Below are positions 22,268 to 28,916 of a DNA stretch of 30,076 nt, one piece after another. The stretch is from a virus. Location: positions 1 through 30,076 of the IMG/VR virus record IMGVR_UViG_3300042453_000426; one strand, written 5' to 3'. A program made the translations under genes and the position numbers. Below the pieces are notes generated by a model. It saw only the letters and a list, made by a program, of their open reading frames with translations, did not search any database and was not told where the DNA came from. Every line of letters begins with the position of its first letter. The first letter of the stretch is position 1.

Positions 22268-22473
22268 AACAGACAGCAGTAGATTATTTAGTAGAACAAC
22301 TTAATGAAATAGGATTTCATACAATAGTTATTCAAAAGATTATTGACAAAGCCAAAGCAATGGAGAAGGAGCAGATAATTCAAGCTTATGAAACCGCAAT
22401 GGAAACAGATATATATAATGAGCCATTAAAGATTGGTAAAGATTACTACGAACAAACCTTTAAATCAGAATAA
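22264..22473 (+). CDS. Small accessory protein, paralogue 1
   Basis: A 69-residue helical protein. TAVDYL at the start, AKAMEKEQIIQAYE in the middle and YYEQTF at the end match the gene at 22806, so the two are paralogues in tandem. Similar short proteins are frequent in Bacteroidetes phage accessory regions with no known role. It starts 4 bases inside the previous gene. From here to 23272 the DNA is A/T-richer with few CpG. Confidence 0.6.
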   Translation: MKQTAVDYLVEQLNEIGFHTIVIQKIIDKAKAMEKEQIIQAYETAMETDIYNEPLKIGKDYYEQTFKSE

Positions 22474-22474
22474 G

Positions 22475-22612
22475 ATGTTAGGAAATATATTAATAGCAAT
22501 CAGGACTTTTTTTAAACAACATTTTTTTTGTATTCATAAATATAAATGAGTATATAGAAAAGATAATGGAGCTGACTTTGAATTATGTGAAAAGTGTGAC
22601 TTAATTAAATAA
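22475..22612 (+). pseudogene. Small Zn-ribbon-like gene broken by in-frame TGA
   Basis: The frame reads MLGNILIAIRTFF, then FFCIHKYK, then TGA at 22547-22549, then continues in the same frame with VYRKDNGADFELCEKCDLIK to TAA at 22610. The upstream Cys/His and the downstream CEKC make one plausible zinc-binding set, and similar small phage proteins have Trp after H-x-Y-K, so one TGG to TGA change would explain the stop. TGA is used as a normal stop in many genes here, so recoding of the whole genome is unlikely. Either it is a recent pseudogene or only a 24-residue peptide is made. Confidence 0.55.
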
Positions 22613-22630
22613 CCTTTAAATCAAAATAGA

Positions 22631-22831
22631 ATGGAAATACATAAAATTAAAAAGCGATTACAGACAATAGAAAAAGAGTTAGAAAAAGTAAGAAATTACA
22701 GTGTTCAAACTGATGGTTGGCAAACACAACGCTTTGCAAAGAAGTCAAGAAAATATGATTATTTAGCATTGGAAAAATTTGAATTACAGAAAAAACTTGA
22801 AGAATATGAAAACAGCAGTGGATTATATTAA
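22631..22831 (+). CDS. Small coiled-coil protein
   Basis: A 66-residue Lys/Glu-rich protein, two helices with heptad pattern (residues 3-25 and 42-60) around a short SVQTDGWQTQRF turn. It overlaps the next gene by 26 bases. Composition is A/T-rich like its neighbours. No function assigned. Confidence 0.5.
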   Translation: MEIHKIKKRLQTIEKELEKVRNYSVQTDGWQTQRFAKKSRKYDYLALEKFELQKKLEEYENSSGLY

Positions 22832-23021
22832 GGAAAAATTAATGTGCAATGAGTATTGGTATGAAAATATGACCTTTGACCAAATAATTGAACAAGCCAA
22901 AGAGATGGAGAAGGAGCAGATAATTGAAGCTTATTTAAAAAATCATTTGCAAGGATGTTGGATGAAAAATACACCTGAAGAATATGCAGAACAATACTAC
23001 AACGAAACATTTAACAAATGA
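22806..23021 (+). CDS. Small accessory protein, paralogue 2
   Basis: I start at the ATG at 22806 (MKTAVDYIKEKL), which aligns with the start of the paralogue at 22264; a longer reading from 22779 is not needed. The 71-residue product shares TAVDY, the AKEMEKEQIIEAY helix and a YYNETF end with it, but differs between. The stop overlaps the next start (ATGA). Confidence 0.6.
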   Translation: MKTAVDYIKEKLMCNEYWYENMTFDQIIEQAKEMEKEQIIEAYLKNHLQGCWMKNTPEEYAEQYYNETFNK

Positions 23022-23272
23022 GACTAATAGAATTTTTTAATGTTAGCATGTATAGATTAAAAGAGTTTTTCCTATACACCGTCTGTGGTATTGAATTTTA
23101 CAGAAACTACCAAAGATTTTATTGGGGACCTATCTACAATAAAACAAAGGAATCATACTCAAAAGAAGATGTAATTAAAATAGTAGAAAAAAGTAGAGAA
23201 ACGGGATTAACTGCGGAGTATTTACTATTAACCTTAAACAACAAGAACAAATCAATAAAGAATAAGGGGTAA
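23018..23272 (+). CDS. Hypothetical accessory protein
   Basis: An 84-residue protein with an aromatic N-terminal half (FFLYTVCGIEFYRNYQRFYW) and a helical C-terminal half with KEDVIKIVEKSRETGLTAE. No family recognised. A GGGG-CCCC inverted repeat spans its stop codon (23266-23282) but lacks a T tract. Confidence 0.5.
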   Translation: MRLIEFFNVSMYRLKEFFLYTVCGIEFYRNYQRFYWGPIYNKTKESYSKEDVIKIVEKSRETGLTAEYLLLTLNNKNKSIKNKG

Positions 23273-23301
23273 ATTTTGCCCCATTAACTAAAAAAGGGAA
23301 T

Positions 23302-23523
23302 ATGAAAGCAAAACTAACATTTGACTTACCCGACGAGCAACACGAATTTTATTGCGCTACTAAAGGTCAAGATATGATTAGTGTACTTTGGGAAGTACAA
23401 AAAGAACTTAGAACGCTATGGAAATACGAAGAACTAAACGCAGATGAACAATTAATAGTTGAGCGAATACGGGAAAAGTTTTACAGCATTTTAGAAGAAC
23501 ACGAAATAAACTTAAACAAATAA
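23302..23523 (+). CDS. Conserved-type small phage protein
   Basis: A 73-residue acidic protein (MKAKLTFDLPDEQHEF at the start, then ISVLWEVQKELRTLWKY). It resembles a short family repeatedly found in Bacteroidetes phage early regions; I know no function. Composition returns here to the genome norm with frequent ACG and CGA. Confidence 0.55.
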   Translation: MKAKLTFDLPDEQHEFYCATKGQDMISVLWEVQKELRTLWKYEELNADEQLIVERIREKFYSILEEHEINLNK

Positions 23524-23528
23524 ATAAA

Positions 23529-23765
23529 ATGGAAACAAAAGTAAACACGGGAGCAATCTTTAAGAACGACAAAAAGCAAGGTAACCAACCCGACTACCGA
23601 GGAAAAGTAAACGTAAATGGAAAAGAAATGGAGATAGCCCTATGGCTTAAAGAATCAAGTAAAGGACTAAAGTACTTTTCGTGTTCATTTAGCGAACCTT
23701 ACAATAACGAAAGCCCGAAACAAGTTCACACACAAATAATTGACGAAGACGATTTACCCTTTTAA
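23529..23765 (+). CDS. Small DUF736-like protein with SSB-type acidic tail
   Basis: A 78-residue protein: NTGAIFKNDKK then YRGKVNVNGKEMEIALWLKE gives a small beta domain like that of DUF736-type proteins, and the chain ends DEDDLPF. That end is very like the acidic tip (D-D-D-I-P-F) by which bacterial single-strand-binding proteins recruit replication and repair partners. It may be a small OB-like DNA-binding protein or a decoy for SSB partners. It is 5 bases after the previous gene and 2 before the next. Confidence 0.55.
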   Translation: METKVNTGAIFKNDKKQGNQPDYRGKVNVNGKEMEIALWLKESSKGLKYFSCSFSEPYNNESPKQVHTQIIDEDDLPF

Positions 23766-23767
23766 TT

Positions 23768-23974
23768 ATGTTTATAGACGATAATAGCCTACGGAAGGAG
23801 TTAAAAGAAATTCTCCTTAACAAAACACGAAACCAAGTAGTCAAGGAAATAAAGTCCAAAGGGTTAAAGATGCATCAATACACGATAGACCGATTTTTGT
23901 CGGGAGCGTTGGTAAGCATAAAAACGTTAAGAACCTTGGACGAATACGTTTACAGAGTAAGCAAGGGAATGTAA
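23768..23974 (+). CDS. Small HTH-like regulatory protein
   Basis: A 68-residue basic protein. The stretch QVVKEIKSKGLKMHQYTIDRF followed by LSGALVSIKTLRTLDEYV has the spacing of a helix-turn-helix in which the second helix would read DNA. It lies last in this block, right before a terminator and upstream of the sigma-factor gene, so a role in timing of gene expression is possible. No family match can be claimed by eye. Confidence 0.5.
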   Translation: MFIDDNSLRKELKEILLNKTRNQVVKEIKSKGLKMHQYTIDRFLSGALVSIKTLRTLDEYVYRVSKGM

Positions 23975-23981
23975 CATTAAG

Positions 23982-24006
23982 CCGACTTTTTTTAGTCGGT
24001 TTTTTT
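23982..24006 (+). terminator. Terminator before the sigma-factor operon
   Basis: CCGACT at 23982-23987 pairs with AGTCGG at 23994-23999 over a six-T loop, then seven T follow. It isolates the next promoter from upstream transcription. Confidence 0.9.
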
Positions 24007-24010
24007 GTTT

Positions 24011-24043
24011 TTTGTTGCGATTAAAAATTAATCATTATATTTG
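24011..24043 (+). promoter_or_regulatory. Promoter of the sigma-factor operon
   Basis: TTTG at 24011-24014 and TATATTTG at 24036-24043 are 21 bases apart, a match to the Bacteroidetes promoter. The start codon of the sigma-like gene is 16 bases after the -7 box, so the leader is very short. Confidence 0.8.
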
Positions 24044-24059
24044 ACTACAAACTAAACAA

Positions 24060-24590
24060 ATGGAATGGCTTAACATAGTAGCAAAAGACCACAAAGAATG
24101 GGTAAAAGTCGTCGAATCTTTCGGCGAAGATTTTTTTGCTGAAGATATTGTACAAGAAGCCTACTTACGAATTTATAAGTATTGCCAACCCGAAAACATA
24201 ATAAAGAATGGTCAAGTCAATAAAGGATTTATGTATTTTACTCTTCGCAATCTTTACCTTCTTCATTTACGCAGTAATTCACGATTGGAAAAAGTCCCGC
24301 TCGAACAAGTCCAAGTAAAAGACGAACCAAGCGAAATGGAGAAAGAAGAAGCCTACTATAAGTTATTAATGAAGATACAAGACGAGGTGGATAGTTGGCA
24401 TTGGTACGACCAAAAACTATTCGAAGTTTATAAGGATACGGATTTAAGTATTAGAGACATAGCCAAAGAAACTACTATTTCAAGCAGTTCGATTTTCAAC
24501 ACGTTAAAAAACTGCAAGGCAAAGATAAGAGAAGCCGTTGGCGAAGAATACGAGGACTACAAAAACACGGATTTTGAATTAATAAAATGA
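24060..24590 (+). CDS. Sigma-70/ECF-like sigma factor
   Basis: A 176-residue protein with the layout of a small sigma factor: a region 2-like helix set (DIVQEAYLRIYKY near 29-41, then FMYFTLRNLYLLHL) and a region 4-like helix-turn-helix near 128-165 (LSIRDIAKETTISSSSIFNTL). It has its own promoter and lies upstream of the terminase and structural genes, where few TAnnTTTG boxes are seen, so it may direct host RNA polymerase to late promoters. The acidic insert at 85-100 replaces the usual linker. A plain DNA-binding regulator is possible, but the region 2 motif favours sigma. Confidence 0.65.
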   Translation: MEWLNIVAKDHKEWVKVVESFGEDFFAEDIVQEAYLRIYKYCQPENIIKNGQVNKGFMYFTLRNLYLLHLRSNSRLEKVPLEQVQVKDEPSEMEKEEAYYKLLMKIQDEVDSWHWYDQKLFEVYKDTDLSIRDIAKETTISSSSIFNTLKNCKAKIREAVGEEYEDYKNTDFELIK

Positions 24591-24802
24591 AAGCAAAACG
24601 AAGGGTATTAACTGAAATGATAAAAAAAACGGGTTGGAGTTCCCAAGCCCTGCGAGAAATAAAAGTAAAGTTTTGGTTGTCGAAAGAATATACGATTTAC
24701 CCAAAAGAACACCACGGGTTAGAAGTAATTAAAACCGAAACACTAACCGACGACACAATAATATTAGGAACGAAAGAACAAGTATTAACATATAAACAAT
24801 AA
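24587..24802 (+). CDS. Small hypothetical protein
   Basis: A 71-residue protein starting in the stop of the sigma-like gene (ATGA). The first half is basic and helix-forming (KAKRRVLTEMIKKTGWSSQALREIK), perhaps DNA-binding; the rest looks beta. Its coupling to the sigma-like gene hints at a helper or anti-sigma role, without direct evidence. Confidence 0.5.
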   Translation: MKAKRRVLTEMIKKTGWSSQALREIKVKFWLSKEYTIYPKEHHGLEVIKTETLTDDTIILGTKEQVLTYKQ

Positions 24803-24805
24803 ATT

Positions 24806-25198
24806 ATGGCACGAAAGAAAAAACAAGCCGAAGGACTCGGAGACACCGTAGAAAACATATTAGAAGTTACGGGAGTCGCAAAGGTAGCAAAATGGATTTT
24901 AGGCGAAGATTGCGGATGCGAAGAACGTAAGCAAAAGTTAAACGAACTTTGGCGATACAAGAAACCCGAATGTCTAACTGAAGACGAATACAACTTTTTG
25001 GACAAATTCTACAACCGAAACCGAAGTAGCGTTAGTCCAAGCGAACAAAGAGAAATCTTAAAAATATACAATAGGGTTCTACACGAAAAACAACAACCTA
25101 CCCAATGTGGTTCTTGTCTCCGTGAAATCGTTAATAAATTGAATACACTTTACGCAGTTTACAAAGAAGAAAAAGATGCCGATACCGAAGCCGAATAA
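24806..25198 (+). CDS. Conserved-type Cys-containing phage protein
   Basis: A 130-residue protein with GEDCGCEERKQKLN near 53-66, CLTEDEYNFLDKF near 75-87 and CGSCLREIVNKL near 117-118 and beyond. I associate this combination with an uncharacterised protein found upstream of terminase genes in Bacteroidetes phages. The three Cys clusters may bind metal. It overlaps the next gene by 23 bases. Confidence 0.6.
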   Translation: MARKKKQAEGLGDTVENILEVTGVAKVAKWILGEDCGCEERKQKLNELWRYKKPECLTEDEYNFLDKFYNRNRSSVSPSEQREILKIYNRVLHEKQQPTQCGSCLREIVNKLNTLYAVYKEEKDADTEAE

Positions 25199-25385
25199 AG
25201 ACGAATCTAAAAAAGAATTCGTGCAACGTTGTATGGTAGACGATGTAATGGTAAAAGAATACGATAACACCGACCAACGTTTAGCGGTTTGTTCGTCTAC
25301 TTATGAAGAAAACTTATCAAATGAAAATAGAAAAAGTAAAACTATCGGAAATAAAACCGAACCCGAAAAACCCAAGGCTAATTAA
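25176..25385 (+). CDS. Small protein with FxxRCM-DQRxAVC motif
   Basis: A 69-residue protein starting MPIPKPNKDESKKEF, with FVQRCM and DQRLAVCSS, two Cys-bearing motifs that I have seen in short domains near or fused to phage prohead proteases. It overlaps both neighbours, the next gene by 65 bases. The C-terminal 25 residues lie wholly in the overlap and are low complexity, so the functional part is probably the first 48 residues. Confidence 0.55.
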   Translation: MPIPKPNKDESKKEFVQRCMVDDVMVKEYDNTDQRLAVCSSTYEENLSNENRKSKTIGNKTEPEKPKAN

Positions 25386-26499
25386 AGACGAAAAGTTTAA
25401 GAAATTAGTCAAATCAATTAAGGACTTTCCACAAATGTTGGAACTACGTCCAATAGTAGTGGATGAGAATAACATTATTTTGGGCGGAAATATGCGTTTT
25501 AAGGCACTTAAAGAAGCAGGGCATACCGAAGTGTCAATAGTTAGGGCAAACGAACTTACAGACGAACAAAAAGACGAATTTATTGTAAAAGATAACGTTG
25601 GCTTCGGGGAGTGGGATTGGGATACTTTAGCCAATGAATGGGAAGTAGATAAACTCGAAGAATGGGGTTTAGATTTACCCATCGATTTAAGTGTTAAAGA
25701 AGAACTCGAAGCAGAAGAAGATAACTACGAAATACCAAACGAAATAAACACGGATATAGTATTAGGCGACTTATTCGAAATAGGCGAACACCGTTTACTT
25801 TGTGGGGATAGTACGGATAGCGACCAAGTGGCAAAGTTAATGAATGGGCAGAAAGCGGATATGGTATTTACTGACCCACCTTATAGATATAAAAAAATGG
25901 GAAGTGGAGGTATATTTAATGATGGATTTGAAAAATTAAAAGAAGATATAAAAGATATAATAAATTTTGACCCAACTGATTTTTTACAAACTTTGCCATT
26001 GGTTTTTAATAAAAATATAAATGCGTATATATTTTGCAATACTGATTTAGTTCCTGATTATTGTATATGGGCAAAAGAAAATAAATTTAATTTTAATATA
26101 TTAACTTGGCATAAAAAATCTTTTATACCTGCTTCAAATAATCATCATTTCCCTGATACTGAATATTTGATATATATTTCAAAATCAGCAATTTTTAATT
26201 CGGGTTTAAATGTTAATTATGGTAAATATTTTATTTTAGATAATGAAAAATCAGATGACCATCCTACTATAAAACCAATAGAAATAATTTCTAATGAATT
26301 ACAAATAGGTTCAAATATTAATAGTTTAATATTTGATTTCTTTCTTGGCAGCGGTTCAACAATGGTAGCCGCCCACCAACTTAAACGCAAATGCTATGGC
26401 ATGGAATTAGACCCGAAGTATTGCCAAGTTATCATTGACCGAATGAGAAAACTTGACCCGAGTTTAGTTATTAAACGTAATGGAGTTGAATTAAAATAA
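25321..26499 (+). CDS. ParB-like / DNA methyltransferase fusion
   Basis: From the ATG at 25321 (an in-frame ATG at 25303 is possible) the protein has 392 residues. Residues 1-95 form a ParB/Srx-like domain (LSEIKPNPKNPR, LGGNMRFKALKEAG). A beta-class DNA methyltransferase follows: DPPY at 185-188 is catalytic motif IV, and FFLGSGSTM near 340 is the AdoMet-binding motif I. It probably methylates adenine or cytosine amino groups to protect phage DNA from host restriction. Bases about 25885-26340, from just after DPPY to just before motif I and thus covering the target-recognition part, are strikingly A/T-rich with almost no CpG, unlike both ends; a domain swap is likely. Confidence 0.8.
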   Translation: MKIEKVKLSEIKPNPKNPRLIKDEKFKKLVKSIKDFPQMLELRPIVVDENNIILGGNMRFKALKEAGHTEVSIVRANELTDEQKDEFIVKDNVGFGEWDWDTLANEWEVDKLEEWGLDLPIDLSVKEELEAEEDNYEIPNEINTDIVLGDLFEIGEHRLLCGDSTDSDQVAKLMNGQKADMVFTDPPYRYKKMGSGGIFNDGFEKLKEDIKDIINFDPTDFLQTLPLVFNKNINAYIFCNTDLVPDYCIWAKENKFNFNILTWHKKSFIPASNNHHFPDTEYLIYISKSAIFNSGLNVNYGKYFILDNEKSDDHPTIKPIEIISNELQIGSNINSLIFDFFLGSGSTMVAAHQLKRKCYGMELDPKYCQVIIDRMRKLDPSLVIKRNGVELK

Positions 26500-26514
26500 C
26501 AGAACAAAAACAGA

Positions 26515-26844
26515 ATGAGCAAAGAAGATTTAATACCATTTAAGAAAGGCGAAAGTGGAAACCCTGCAGGAAGACCGAAAGGAAGTAAGAACCGAAGCAC
26601 AATCGCAAGACGTTGGTTGGAAGTTAATCAGTCATTAAAGAATCCAATAACGGGCGAGAACGAAACAATGAGCCAAGAGGATTTAATGACCTTAGCGTTA
26701 ATTAAAAAAGCACGTGAAGGCGATGTAAACGCATACAAAGCGTTAATGGATAGCGGTTATGGCGCACCCGTTCAGCAAATCGAACAAACGAATATAGAAA
26801 TTCCACTTTTTCCCGATGTTCAAGAGGACAACCGCAACGAATAA
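26515..26844 (+). CDS. Putative small terminase subunit
   Basis: A 109-residue protein with KKGESGNPAGRPKGSKNRST at the N-terminus, a basic AT-hook-like segment often seen in DUF5681-type proteins encoded just before large terminases, followed by helices (MTLALIKKAREGDVNAYKAL). It overlaps the large terminase gene by 29 bases. Role would be recognition of phage DNA for packaging. The call depends on position more than on fold. Confidence 0.6.
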   Translation: MSKEDLIPFKKGESGNPAGRPKGSKNRSTIARRWLEVNQSLKNPITGENETMSQEDLMTLALIKKAREGDVNAYKALMDSGYGAPVQQIEQTNIEIPLFPDVQEDNRNE

Positions 26845-27976
26845 GGTACTCGGACTAAAAAACCGCGTTAAGATTATTCAGGGTGGCACGAGTGCTTCCA
26901 AGACGTATTCAATTTTGGCGGTGCTAATTAACAAGGCATTATCAATACACGGAATCGAAATAAGCGTCGTTGCGGAAACAATCCCCCATTTACGAAGGGG
27001 TGCGCTACGGGACTTCTTAAAAATAATGAAATTCACGGGCAGGTATTTCGAAGAACGTTTTAACCGATCATTACTTCGTTACGAGTTTGCCAACGGAAGC
27101 GTAATAGAATTTTTTAGCGCAGATGATTCGAGTAAGTTAAGGGGTGCAAGGCGCGACATTCTTTATATTAACGAATGTAATAACGTAACGTTTGACGCTT
27201 ACAACGAGTTGGCTATACGAACACGAAAAGAAGTTTATTTAGACTTCAACCCTGCTAACGAATTTTGGGTACACACGGAACTAAAAGACGAACCTGACTC
27301 CGACTTTTTAATTCTTACTTACAAGGATAACGAAGCGTTAGACCAATCAATTATTGACCAAATAGAAAAGAACCGCGAGAAAGCGAAAACGTCTACCTAT
27401 TGGGCGAATTGGTGGAAAGTTTACGGCGAAGGTCAGTTGGGTATGTTAGAAGGGGTTGTGTTCTCCAATTGGAAACAAATTAACACGATACCCAAAGAAG
27501 CCAAACTAATTGGAATAGGATTAGACTTCGGTTACACAAACGACCCGACCGCAATAATTGAAATATACAATTACAACGGGCAACGAATAGTTAATGAATT
27601 AGTGTACCAAACGGGGTTATTAAATAGCGACATAGCTAAGTTGCTACCAAAAAACGTAATAGTTTATGCTGATAGTTCCGAACCTAAATCAATAGATGAA
27701 ATAAGAAGATACGGAATAACGATTAAAGGAGTAACAAAGGGTAAGGATTCCATAAACTACGGAATAGACGTAATTCAGCGTAACGAATACTTAGTAACGT
27801 CAAATAGTAGTAATTTAATCAAAGAATTACGCTCGTACATTTGGGACACGGACAAGCAAGGCAAACGATTAAACAAACCAATAGATTTTAATAACCACGC
27901 CATAGATGCTTGGCGTTACCACGAAATGGAAACGTTAGGGTTAGGTTCATATTACGGGAGTTATGCAGTACGGTAA
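26816..27976 (+). CDS. terL: Terminase large subunit
   Basis: A 386-residue packaging motor of the PBSX-like group. GGTSASKT at 23-30 is the Walker A-like loop, ILYINE at 115-120 the Walker B with catalytic Glu120, and LDFNPA near 142 a following coupling-type motif. The nuclease domain has Asp237 and Asp243 in LDFGYTNDPTA, Asp286 in YADSSEP and Asp364 in NHAIDAWRY. All key residues are present. It lies after the small subunit with an overlap and before tail genes. Circularly permuted ends of the window fit a headful packaging terminase. Confidence 0.92.
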   Translation: MFKRTTATNKVLGLKNRVKIIQGGTSASKTYSILAVLINKALSIHGIEISVVAETIPHLRRGALRDFLKIMKFTGRYFEERFNRSLLRYEFANGSVIEFFSADDSSKLRGARRDILYINECNNVTFDAYNELAIRTRKEVYLDFNPANEFWVHTELKDEPDSDFLILTYKDNEALDQSIIDQIEKNREKAKTSTYWANWWKVYGEGQLGMLEGVVFSNWKQINTIPKEAKLIGIGLDFGYTNDPTAIIEIYNYNGQRIVNELVYQTGLLNSDIAKLLPKNVIVYADSSEPKSIDEIRRYGITIKGVTKGKDSINYGIDVIQRNEYLVTSNSSNLIKELRSYIWDTDKQGKRLNKPIDFNNHAIDAWRYHEMETLGLGSYYGSYAVR

Positions 27977-28145
27977 TACGAACGACCTACAAGTAATGAT
28001 TGCGCGGGTAGAATCGTACATTTACGAACGAACAGGAAAGCAGGTTAAAATAGTATTTAATAATATGGCACGTTTTCCCCAACACTTCGAAATGTTGGTA
28101 AGGGCGCACGAATTTGTTTTGAATTACAAAAACACGAAATCTTAA
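27963..28145 (+). CDS. Small hypothetical protein
   Basis: A 60-residue protein beginning 14 bases inside terL (MQYGNTNDLQVMIARVE). It looks mixed alpha/beta, with no motif. Position between terminase and tail chaperone suggests a structural or packaging helper. Family unknown. Confidence 0.5.
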   Translation: MQYGNTNDLQVMIARVESYIYERTGKQVKIVFNNMARFPQHFEMLVRAHEFVLNYKNTKS

Positions 28146-28155
28146 TTATAATAAT

Positions 28156-28857
28156 ATGAAGGTAGACATATATGTACCAAGTTCAATTAGTGAAATTCCA
28201 TTATGTCACTACCAAGAATTTTTGAAGCTACAAGCAACTTCTAACGACCAAGAGTTTATAGCGCAGAAAATGGTAGAAATATTTTGCGGGTTGCAACTAA
28301 AAGACGTAGTCAAACTAAAGGTAACTTCGGTTAACGAACTAATCGTACACTTTACAAAAATCTTTAAAGAGAAACCAAAGTTTAAACCGACCTTTAAAAT
28401 CGGAGACGTAGAATTTGGATTTATTCCTAACCTTGAAAATATAACCTTCGGGGAATATGTAGACCTTGAAAACTATTTAAGTAAGTGGGAAGATTTCCAC
28501 AAAGCAATGGCAGTAATGTACCGACCAATTACAATTCGTAAAGAAGACAAGTACGAGATTATGGAATACACGGGGGCAGCTGCATTTAGCGAAGGAATGA
28601 AGTTCGCGCCTATGGACGTAGCTATTTCTTCAAGTGTTTTTTTTTGGAATTTAGGAAGCGAGTTATTAAACGCTACCCTCGATTATTTGACGAACGAACT
28701 GAAGACGAACGAGAAAGAGTTTCAGACTTTAGCGCACGAACTCAGTTTGGGAAAAAGTGGGGGTGGTATAGTTCAATTTACGGACTTGCTAAAGGAGACC
28801 TTACAAAATATGACACAGTTACAAAATACGGATTATTTAAATGTCTCACATATTTGA
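28156..28857 (+). CDS. Tail assembly chaperone-like protein (0 frame)
   Basis: A 233-residue protein. The first 160 residues have a compact alpha/beta pattern (FKIGDVEFGFIPNLENITFGEYVDLE) known to me from proteins of Bacteroidetes phages near tail genes. After codon 163 the gene contains nine T, and a second frame (-1) opens that continues past this gene's stop with a convincing protein sequence. The arrangement matches the G/GT tail assembly chaperones that coat the tape measure protein before tail formation. It lies several genes before the tape measure, farther than usual. Confidence 0.55.
   Translation: MKVDIYVPSSISEIPLCHYQEFLKLQATSNDQEFIAQKMVEIFCGLQLKDVVKLKVTSVNELIVHFTKIFKEKPKFKPTFKIGDVEFGFIPNLENITFGEYVDLENYLSKWEDFHKAMAVMYRPITIRKEDKYEIMEYTGAAAFSEGMKFAPMDVAISSSVFFWNLGSELLNATLDYLTNELKTNEKEFQTLAHELSLGKSGGGIVQFTDLLKETLQNMTQLQNTDYLNVSHI
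28638..28644 (+). promoter_or_regulatory. Candidate -1 frameshift slippery site
   Basis: Nine T run from 28637 to 28645; in the reading frame the codons are GTT TTT TTT TGG, so T-TTT-TTT is an ideal X-XXY-YYZ heptamer. A -1 slip enters a frame open to 28916, giving a 253-residue product in place of 233. Confidence 0.5.
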
Positions 28858-28916
28858 CTTTTGAATCAGAGAAAAACGAAATAGAATTAATGGAAATAAA
28901 AAAAGCTAAACTATGA
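28644..28916 (+). CDS. -1 frame extension of tail chaperone (GT-like)
   Basis: This frame is open for 90 residues and has no ATG before its last 10 codons or so, only TTG at the slippery site, so it is best read as the frameshifted end of the preceding gene. Its sequence (FGKKWGWYSSIYGLAKGD, then LFKCLTYLTFESEKNEIE) looks like a genuine conserved segment that I have seen in Bacteroidetes phages. It overlaps the 0 frame by about 214 bases, where both frames read as plausible protein, and its stop overlaps the next start (ATGA). Confidence 0.6.
   Translation: MEFRKRVIKRYPRLFDERTEDERERVSDFSARTQFGKKWGWYSSIYGLAKGDLTKYDTVTKYGLFKCLTYLTFESEKNEIELMEIKKAKL

Noticed and set aside
22547-22549. TGA read as Trp across the genome
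   Set aside because: Many genes here end with TGA in ATGA overlaps (for example at 3787, 14998, 21394), and Trp is regularly TGG.
23266-23282. GGGGTAAATTTTGCCCC hairpin over a stop codon as terminator
   Set aside because: The stem includes weak pairs and no T tract follows; it may be a minor RNA structure only.
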